Source of the DNA: Impatiens glandulifera | Lineage: Eukaryota > Streptophyta > Magnoliopsida > Ericales > Balsaminaceae | Assembly: GCF_907164915.1 (NCBI RefSeq) | Contig: NC_061863.1 | Coordinates: 33,639,133 to 33,703,132 of the forward strand | Direction: 5' to 3' | Length of the DNA: 64,000 bases | In this document: positions 56,749-64,000 of the stretch, piece by piece | How positions within the stretch are numbered: the stretch's first letter is position 1 | Layout: each line of letters starts with the position of its first letter | The notes under the pieces: model-generated | Databases searched by the model: none | Seen by the model: only the letters and a program-made list of their open reading frames with translations | What the model was told of the DNA's origin: nothing | Made by a program: the position numbers and the translations under genes

Positions 56749-58328
56749 TGATAGGATCGGCAACACAAAGAGAGACGGGGTCTGGCAATTGATGATGGCT
56801 TAAGAAAAATGGTTTGATAGAAATCCTGTTAGGGATTTCAATCACTTTCTATTCTGCACAAACCCTTGCAAACTCTTTAACGATTCAACTGAGGAAATTT
56901 TTGCGTAGTTTTGAAGCTAAGAACCAAGAATGAGAAGATGACAGAATGAAAAAGACACAGTAGTTTTTTTATGAATGTTCGGAGCAAACTATCCTATGTC
57001 ACCCTTTCTTCCAACCACCAGAAGGATCCACTATAAGTTTCGTAGAATCAAATACAGTCGCATGATTAGCTCAATGTTGAACAGAACAGACTCTGTTCTA
57101 CTTACAATATGATGAAGTATATCACTCAGCTAAAACAATGCTTTGATTCTCACTCTCTCTTGATGAACACATAGTAAAGCAAGAAAGCAGTTCTTAAGAT
57201 TGTAAAATCAGTAGATCTCTTGTATGCGTATTTTTCAGTGCTCAGCAAATTGCGTCCGACGATTCTTCCGTTGTCCTTGAGGATCTTTAAATAAGGAGTA
57301 GGTACCAACGGTCGAATCTTCCATAATGACACGTGGCGAGCTTCCATTGGAACGCCTCCATAGTACACAAAAGACTCTGTGCAACAGGATCGTGGCCGTA
57401 CCAATCTGATAGTGCGCCAAATATTCTTCACTGGAAAGTGGAGCAGGAGTAGCGTACAGCTAGTTGATCGTGGGTTGATATATGCTAGCTTCAAGCAACT
57501 ACTTTAAGCATGGGATTAGACGTATTTCACTTAGACGACCTCGTCTAACTACCAGGATCCATTAAACCATCTATTCTAATGGGATTAGACGACACGTCTA
57601 ACTACGCATCCCTTCAGACTAATTTGAAGGAGTTATAGTGCACGTCTAACTATCATCTGTTAAACGGAACGTCTAACTACGCATCCGTTAGACTGCACGT
57701 ATAACTACGTCTGTTAGACTGCACGTCTAATTACGTATCCGTTAGATTACACGTCTAACTATGTATCCGTTATACTACACGTCTAACTACGTCTGTTACA
57801 CTGCACGTCTAACTATGTATCTGTTAGACTACACGTCTAACTACGTCTGTTAGACTGCACGTCTAACTATGTATCCGTTAGACTGCACGTCTAACTACGT
57901 CTGTTAGACTGCACGTCTAACTATGTCTGTTAGACTGGACGTCTAACTACGTCTGTTAGACTGCACGTCTAACTACGTATCTATTAGACTGCACGTCTAA
58001 CATAAAACATCTAATTGTCAATCGGTCTAATGAGCCTCATTAAGAATTAGCATGTTTTCGATACACCTGCACCAAAAATGATTAGACGATAGACGTTTAA
58101 CTACGTCTGTTAGACTGCACGTCTAACTACGTATCTATTAGACTGCACGTCTAACATAAAACATCTAATTGTCAATCGGTCTAATGAGCCTCATTAAGAC
58201 TTAGCATGTTTCGATACACCTGCACCAAAAATGATTAGACGATATAAATTAGGTTTTATACACACTCATCATCAAAATTCCAATAGTCAAAATACTTTGA
58301 CACTTAGTCAAAATAATTTGACCCAACA
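56749..58328 (-). repeat. 3' LTR of element D
   Basis: 1580 bp, TGTTGGGTCA...CCTATCA on the minus strand. The palindrome array at 57530-58020 uses mainly TTAGACTGCACGTCTAACTA spaced by CGTCTG or TGTATCCG. A block of about 150 bp (57956-58094) is repeated directly at 58107-58245. Confidence 0.93.
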
Positions 58329-58342
58329 ATTTCTCCCTTTTT
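58329..58342 (-). promoter_or_regulatory. Polypurine tract of element D
   Basis: Minus strand AAAAAGGGAGAAAT abutting the 3' LTR, the same position as in C. Confidence 0.8.
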
Positions 58343-58551
58343 AATGATGATGTTAAAACTCTGCATAGGTAACAAAATAAGCATCCATCATATAATGCAA
58401 TAAATACTATAATCAGATAAATGCAAAATCAGGAATGTATAAAGGTACATAAACACCATTCAAAAGCAACAAAACGAAATAAGTTAAGAACAACACAAGA
58501 CAACAAAAAAAAATATTTCTATCCTCCTTTCTCTCTTCCCCCTTTTTAACA

Positions 58552-59328
58552 TCAACTAGGAAGAGAATCAACGGCTGACTCTAGAGCTAAAAATAGAGTC
58601 GAGTTAAGCGCTTCCCTATTTCTCATCTTCGATTTAAGCATGTTCACCCTAAGAACATAAGCGAGAACCGTTTCGCTGTTCAAGATTTTGGAGGAGGAAT
58701 GGTATCCGTGACCAGGTTCATCAAGAATACAACAAAGTAAAGAGCAAAGAGGACCATCATACCCGATGATCTTCTTCCGGGCGGAGATCATTCTGACTAG
58801 GTTGTTGAAGAGGAATTTTGACGAGTTGATGGCCACCATTATTTCAAAGACCTTCGTACAGTAGATGTAGGAGGAGTCTTTTGCGAGGATGGATTTCGAA
58901 ATGATATTATTGAGTAGTGCATACTCAACTTTCAAGATGTTACTCTTCCCGTGACTCTAAACGGGAAGGATTTCTCTTTCGACAAAATCATCTGAAAACA
59001 CATTCGTCATTACAGACAGAATTACATTTGAGGAAGTAGAAAACTCATGGATTACTTTGGTTGGGAGTCTAAAGAACAAACCGAATGTTTGTTCATCGAA
59101 GAAGATCATTCTTTCAAGAATAGTTGCACATATGTATTTGATGTAATAGAAGTGGGCGGTTTCGAAAAACTCACGAACAACTTGTTCATGATAAAGACAG
59201 TGAGGGAGAGGGAATCTCTTCAACCTAGTAGCTTTCAATGATTCAAACATTTGAATCATTCCAGGATCCGTTAACGTAGAGATCGATTTGAAGTCTACTA
59301 TCAGGGATTTTGCGGGGAAGAAAGACAT
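58552..59328 (-). pseudogene. 3' ORF of element D (one in-frame stop)
   Basis: ATG at 59328 (MSFFPAKSLIVDFKSI). A 258-codon frame is broken only by TAG at 58957-58959, consistent with CAG to TAG. Family features: VDFKS, YHEQVVREFFETAHFYY and TFGLFFRLPT in the first half; NSSKFLFNNLVRMI and GYDGPLCSLL in the second, matching INWAKVIFNNL and GYAIPL of copy 1 in A. It ends 210 bp before the polypurine tract and lacks the basic, acidic and RGG tails seen in A and C. An AT-rich TATA candidate (TTTATATG) lies at 59483-59490 and an E2F-like GGCGGGAA at 59657-59664. Confidence 0.68.
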
Positions 59329-59749
59329 TTTGGAAAGAGGAACAAACGAGTAGAAAAGTTTGACGATTCGAATTCTAGAGAGTGAGACAAAGATTTAGTA
59401 GTACTCATCCATTTGAGTGACTTCATTCATTAAATATTGGAAAGCTAACGAATATCAATAAATGATTAATGATCATTTCAACCATATAAATTCTCAGAAA
59501 CCTATTCCCAAGGAACACGACTATCAATTAATTTAATCATGAAACTGCACAATTAATATTAGACGTATAGAGGAAATAATCAGAAATGTCAGTCACTTTT
59601 GACAAATTGAGAGACACTTGTCTTCAATTTATTTGAGAAGCGACTGGTTTATTTTCGGCGGGAAAAAGGTACATGGACAGATTCATATGTAGATGACAGC
59701 TTTCCAGATACCCAGAAGATGAAAATTCTAAGTACACAGGTAGTTAGAC

Positions 59750-60050
59750 GTTTGTTCTACTTTTCACATTCTTCACTTATAATTGGGAAATCTGTCTGTT
59801 AGATGTTGTCGTCTAATCAACTTAGTCTTATAAACGTCTAACGTCTATTAGACGTAGACATCTAATTACGCATGAACACCACGTGCTGCACATGTGTTTG
59901 GTTAGACGTGAGCTTCCACTACTCTTGTCATAAAAACGTCTAACTTCTATTAGACGTATATGTCTAACCGCGTAGATTAAATAACTAAGACATGAGTTCC
60001 CGAAAGAAGATAAAGATGTTTGAGTAGACGTAAGTCTAAGTAGTTATGCT
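59750..60050. repeat. TTAGACGT-type repeats upstream of the 3' ORF in D
   Basis: Several CTATTAGACGTAGACATCTA-like palindromes in internal, non-LTR sequence between pol and the 3' ORF, at the place where C has the same motif. Apart from these, 59400-60150 shows no coding potential. Confidence 0.65.
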
Positions 60051-60153
60051 TCTTAAACTTTTAGTCCATTGGACATATTAAGACCTCTGTCTTCTTGTCT
60101 GTCTAGTTACGTTTGAACAACATATTCCCCCTCAATTTATGCACATAAAAACA

Positions 60154-61714
60154 TCAATCAAGATCAACAAGTCCTAAAATGTTTCTAAAGTGAGAGAACT
60201 TAGCTTCAGGTAGAGGCTTCGTGAATATATCTGCAGTTTGTTGATCTGTTGAGATGTATTCAAGATGAATCTGTTTCTGATTGACATGCTCTCGAATAAA
60301 GTGATGCCTGATTTCGATATGCTTTGTCCGAGAATGCAGAACTGGATTGTAGGTGATTGCAATAGCACTAGTGTTGTCGCAGGAACTTGGAGATTCTTCA
60401 GCCTCAATCCCATAGTCCCTAAGTTGTTGTTGAACCCACAAAAGCTGAGAGCAACAACTGCCAGCAACAAGGTAATCTTCTTCAGCTGTAGACGTGGCAA
60501 CTGACGTCTACTTCTTGCTGAACCATGAGATAAGGCGATCTCCAAGGAACTGGCAAGTTCCACTCGTGCTCTTTCTATCAATTTTGCATCCTGCATAATC
60601 TGTATCTAAGAAACTAGTTAAATTGAAACTGAAATCCTTCGGATGCCACAGTCCCACATTTTGAGTTTCCTTTAAATACTTCATAATGCGTTTAGCAGCG
60701 GTAAAATGAGAGAGTTTAGGATTGGCCTGAAATCTTCCACAGACACTAACAACAAATTGGATATCTGGTCTACTAGCAGTAACGTAGAGCAATGATTCGA
60801 TTATCCCTCTATAGGCTGTGACATATACACTTGGCCACCTTCATCTTTATCCAATTTACTAGAGGAGCTCATTGGAGTGGCTGCAGCAGAGCAATTTTCC
60901 ATCCCAAACATCTTTAACAACTCTTTGGTATACTTGGCCTGATTGATGAAGGTTCCTTTCTCCAGCTGATGAACTTGAAGACCGACGAAGAAAGTTAATT
61001 CTCCCATCATGCTCATTTCAAATCTGTTCTACATCAACTTGGAAAATTTCTCACACAACTTGGGGTTAGTTAATCCAAATATAATATCATCAACATATAT
61101 TTGAACAAGTAAATGTGAGAGTCTTGAGTGAATCTAAACAATGTTTTATCCACAGTTCCAATAACAAAGTCATGATCAAACAAAAATTCAGTCAAAGTGT
61201 CATACCAAACTCTAGGACCTTGTTTCAGACCATACAAAGCTTTGTCAAGTTTATAAACATGATTTGATAAAGTATGATCTACAATACCAGGGGGTTGCTC
61301 AACATAGACATCTTCATTTAATTTGCCATTTAAAAATGCACTCTTCACATCCATTTAAAAGACTTTAAAATTCTTAAATGATGCATACGCTAGAAATATT
61401 CTAATTGCCTAAAGTCTTTCTACAGGTGCAAAAGACTCGTCAAAGTCAATACCTTCCTCCTGTCTATATCCTTGAGCAACTAAACGGGCTTTGTTTTTAA
61501 TAACAAAGCCATTTTCACTCAACTTATTTCTAAAGATCCATCTTGTTCCTATGACTAACTGGTCAGTCGGTCTAGGAGTTAGATGGCACACTTTATTTCT
61601 CACAAATTGGTTTAACTCCTCATGCATGGCATTAATCCAATCTGGATCAACCACTGTTTCACCAATTTTCTTTGGTTCAATTTCAGAAAAAAAAGGCTGA
61701 ATTGACCATTTCAT
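60154..61714 (-). pseudogene. pol: Copia RT and RNase H of element D (broken)
   Basis: [36 protein letters not shown] and SFAPVERL (61714-61409), stop, [35 protein letters not shown]. The YVDD motif survives but one frame off, because a base is missing before it near 61110. Then FFVGLQVHQLEKGTF, YTKELLKMFGM, frameshift near 60800, ASRPDIQFVVSVCGRF and [18 protein letters not shown], then a TAG just after KK (60508) and a shift. RNase H ends SRTKHIEIRHHFIREHV and TADIFTKPLPEAKF, with its stop at 60154. Inactive as it stands. Confidence 0.9.
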
Positions 61715-61820
61715 CCATCAATTGACGTCTTGTCCTTCGAGGAGAGAAGGGATTTCCGATGATCAATTCTGGTGGATGATTCTTGTTCCATCTGAAGTTG
61801 GATCCAAAGGGATTGGTCAT

Positions 61821-63260
61821 CTAAACAGGTGACACTACGACGTCCGAACTCTCAACAGTTTGTTGAACAGGAGTTTGTATGTTCTGTTGGATTTCAACTA
61901 GATTAGCCACAGTGTCAGACACCGAAATCCGTTTATCCAGAACTTCTTCCTCACTTACAGACTCAAGACTCGTCGCTTCTAGTCTGTTAGCAAGGTCAAT
62001 GAGATCAATGGATTTGCTCTCAATATGTTCATCAATGAATACATGAAGGGATTCCTCAACTGTTTGTGTTCTATTGTTATATACTCTATAAGCCTTGCTT
62101 ATTGAGGAATATCCCAACATGAATCCACCATCAGCTTTAGTATCAAAAGCGGTCAAATAAACCTTTACATTGTTATGAATACAATATTTATACCCAAATA
62201 CTTTGAAGTATGAAACTGTGGGAATTCTCCCGTAATACAACTCATAGGGAGTTTTATCAAAACATTTGTTAATTATTGACTGATTTTGTGTGTAGCAAGT
62301 TGGGTTTATGGCTTCTGCCCAGAACCTCTGAGGTACGTCTGATTCAGCTAGCATAGATCTCGCTGCTTCCTTCAAAGTCCTCACTCTTCCCTCAGCAACC
62401 CCATTATGCTGTGGAGTTCTGGAACTAGACAACTCGTGCCTAATCTCGGACTCCTCGAGATAAGATGAGAGGTATCTGTTTGTGAACTCAGTTCCCTGGT
62501 CACTTCTAATGCAAGTAATATTCAAAGATTCTTGATTCTGAATTATTTTAAATATTCTAATCAAATTTTCAGCAGTTTTATCCTTTGATGGTAAAAATGC
62601 TACCCATGTAAATCGCGAAAAATCATCAATGATAATTAGGGCGAATCTCATTCCTCCTAAGATCTTTACAGGAATTGGACCAAACAGATCCATATGTAAC
62701 AATTCTATGCAACGGTTGGATTGAGATTTCCCTTTACTTTTGAACGATGATTTACCCTGTTTGCCTAACTAGCAAGCATAGCATACCTTGTCTTTTGAAA
62801 ACTAAAGTTTAGGTAAACCAATAACTAAATTGTTTGAACAAATGTTGTTAATGGTTTTAAAATTTAGATGGTTTAACCTTTTATGTCATAACCATTTTCA
62901 GGTCGTTCTTGTCAATCATGCACATAGGATCAGAAGATTGTTTTTGCCAATTCATTTTATATGAGTTTCATACTCTACTATCGGTTAATAACGTTTTACC
63001 ATGTTGATCCTTAACTGATAGACCATTATCACATAACTCACTAATACTAATTAGGTTATAGCACAGATTGTCAACAAGTAACACATCATTAATGGTTAGA
63101 TTACCATCGATAATCTGACCCTTACCCATGGTCTTACCATTCTTGTAGTCACCAAAAGTGATCTTAGGTCCAAAAAATCTGCTATATCAGTGAGAAGTCG
63201 TCTCTTTTCTGTCATATGCCTTGAACAACCGCTATCCAGATACCACATAGATTCCTCGAG
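61821..63260 (-). pseudogene. pol: Copia protease and integrase of element D (broken)
   Basis: The protease active site WYLDSGCSRHMT lies at about 63245-63210, followed by a frameshift near 63170. The pre-integrase region contains stops. The integrase frame 62702-61821 is open: LLHMDLFGPIPV (Asp), CIRSDQGTEFTNRYL (Asp) and PQHNGVAEGRVRTLKEAARS (Glu), so all three catalytic residues are present. The C-terminal GLGYSS-type region reads GGFMLGYSSISKAYRVYNNR. It is the best preserved enzymatic frame among the copia copies after the pol of A. Confidence 0.88.
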
Positions 63261-63299
63261 ACCATCATTCACTTGTACCTATACAAAACAGTATTTACA

Positions 63300-64000
63300 A
63301 TCTTTTGGTACCCACATTCAATTGGGTCCTCGGTCAATCAGTCCCTTAGGAATCCATATTTGGGTTATTCTAATGGATTTCCCATTTTGTTTAATAATTA
63401 ATGCGTATTATTTCGACATAGCAGACGCCTTCCTTCTAGCCACTGATCCCTTAGCTTTTGAAGAAGATTTTATTTTAAAACTCCCTGACTTTGAGTCAGG
63501 TTTTAGATTGCCAGACTTGTTAACTGCTTCTAACTTATTTTTCAGCCAGCTAACAGTCGGTGGAACATAAGTTATTTTATCCTTCAAAGCTACTTCTTCA
63601 TGAATGGGATCAGATTCAATATCAGTTAAACTCCCTTTAACAAAGCTTATTGGCTTAAGCTTATTAGTAGCTGAGTTTGACTTTTTACAAGACTAGTTTG
63701 GGTCATTATCATCAAATTCTAAACCAGATCTAGATCCATCAGGTTTGACATCTTCTCCAGACCTTGTCCAAGCACTAATAACATAATTTAGCCTTTTGTT
63801 TTCAGTAGAAAGAGTTTGAATCTGTTCTTTGAGCATCTCATTCTCGAATGAAATCGCTACTTCTTTCTTTTCAAAAACATTTGTTTCAGAAGTTTTATGT
63901 GACGAATAAATGTTAGCCTCATATTTTACTTTCATTTCATAAAATGAATCTGATAACTTCTTGTACTCAATGGCCATTTCATTGAGTGCAGTAGTTAACT
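63300..64000 (-). pseudogene. Gag-pol linker of element D
   Basis: MLKEQIQTLSTENKRLNYVI and SAWTRSGEDVKPDGSRSG (63977-63693) match the C linker at 49660-49500. After a stop, homology continues to IWIPKGLIDRGP near 63340. The upstream gag with its zinc knuckle is beyond the window. Confidence 0.75.

Larger units (their letters stand above)
56749..64000 (-). mobile_element. Copia element D, right end off window
   Basis: Minus-strand copia element of the same family as C. It has a 3' LTR at 56749-58328, polypurine tract at 58329-58342, 3' ORF at 59328-58552, RNase H/RT/integrase/protease from 60154 to about 63260, and a gag-pol linker to 63977. Gag and the 5' LTR lie beyond 64000. The left flank GAAAT (56744-56748) is the candidate TSD half. 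Unlike C it keeps all pol domains, but with several stops and frameshifts. Confidence 0.92.

Overview
This is nuclear DNA of a flowering plant, most likely a dicot. The evidence is spliced, AT-rich gene fragments, a plant-type cold-shock/zinc-knuckle protein, plant P2B Ca2+-ATPase and plant E2 fragments, and dense plant Ty1/copia, Ty3/gypsy, CACTA and Mutator elements. The genus cannot be told from the window. Only one gene looks like an ordinary host gene (cold-shock domain protein, 12508-13038, minus). Nearly everything else is mobile DNA, often nested. Boundaries below rest on LTR ends (TG...CA), primer-binding sites and target-site duplications (TSDs) read directly from the sequence.

Layout. 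(1) 1-10422: a large SIRE-like copia element on the minus strand (element A). It has a 1.2 kb 5' LTR, gag, a pol interrupted mainly by point stops, and then three related extra ORFs in tandem downstream of pol; its 3' LTR lies outside the window. (2) 10423-11780: degenerate ~80-bp repeats. (3) 12508-13038: the cold-shock protein gene. (4) 13784-26680: a probable non-autonomous CACTA transposon (CACTA...TAGTG ends, 3-bp TSD TAT) carrying broken exons of two unrelated host genes, a UBC/PHO2-like E2 and the C-terminal half of an ACA-type Ca2+-ATPase. A 5.45 kb gypsy element (14740-20193, TSD TAATA) is nested in it. (5) 26684-31080: AT-rich DNA with a decayed LTR element. (6) 31.5-56.75 kb: a territory of recurring short repeats holding a degraded plant-mobile/DUF7745-like ORF, a Ulp1-like (C48) protease ORF and a FAR1-type Mutator transposase. 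This is probably one or more large Mutator-like elements. It is broken up by a solo LTR (34777-36474), a 0.93 kb Mutator-type TIR element (36772-37704) and a complete 11.2 kb copia element (C, 41763-53005, TSD CAGGA); C itself carries a solo A-type LTR (45989-47196, TSD ATCTC). (7) 56749-64000: a second copia element (D) of C's family, running off the right edge.

How the parts relate. C and D share LTR type and primer-binding site class, but C has lost protease, integrase, reverse transcriptase and RNase H while keeping gag and the extra 3' ORF; D-like copies could have supplied enzymes in trans. A, C and D all carry members of one divergent protein family downstream of pol (five copies in the window). 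Four of the five have a good TATA box just upstream of their own start codon, and one also has a 14-bp-period array of GGCGGGAA (E2F-like) motifs. The LTRs of C, D and the solo copy are packed with the palindrome TTAGAC-N5-GTCTAA in variable copy number. The most unusual content is these independently promoted 3' ORFs and the gene-capturing CACTA element.
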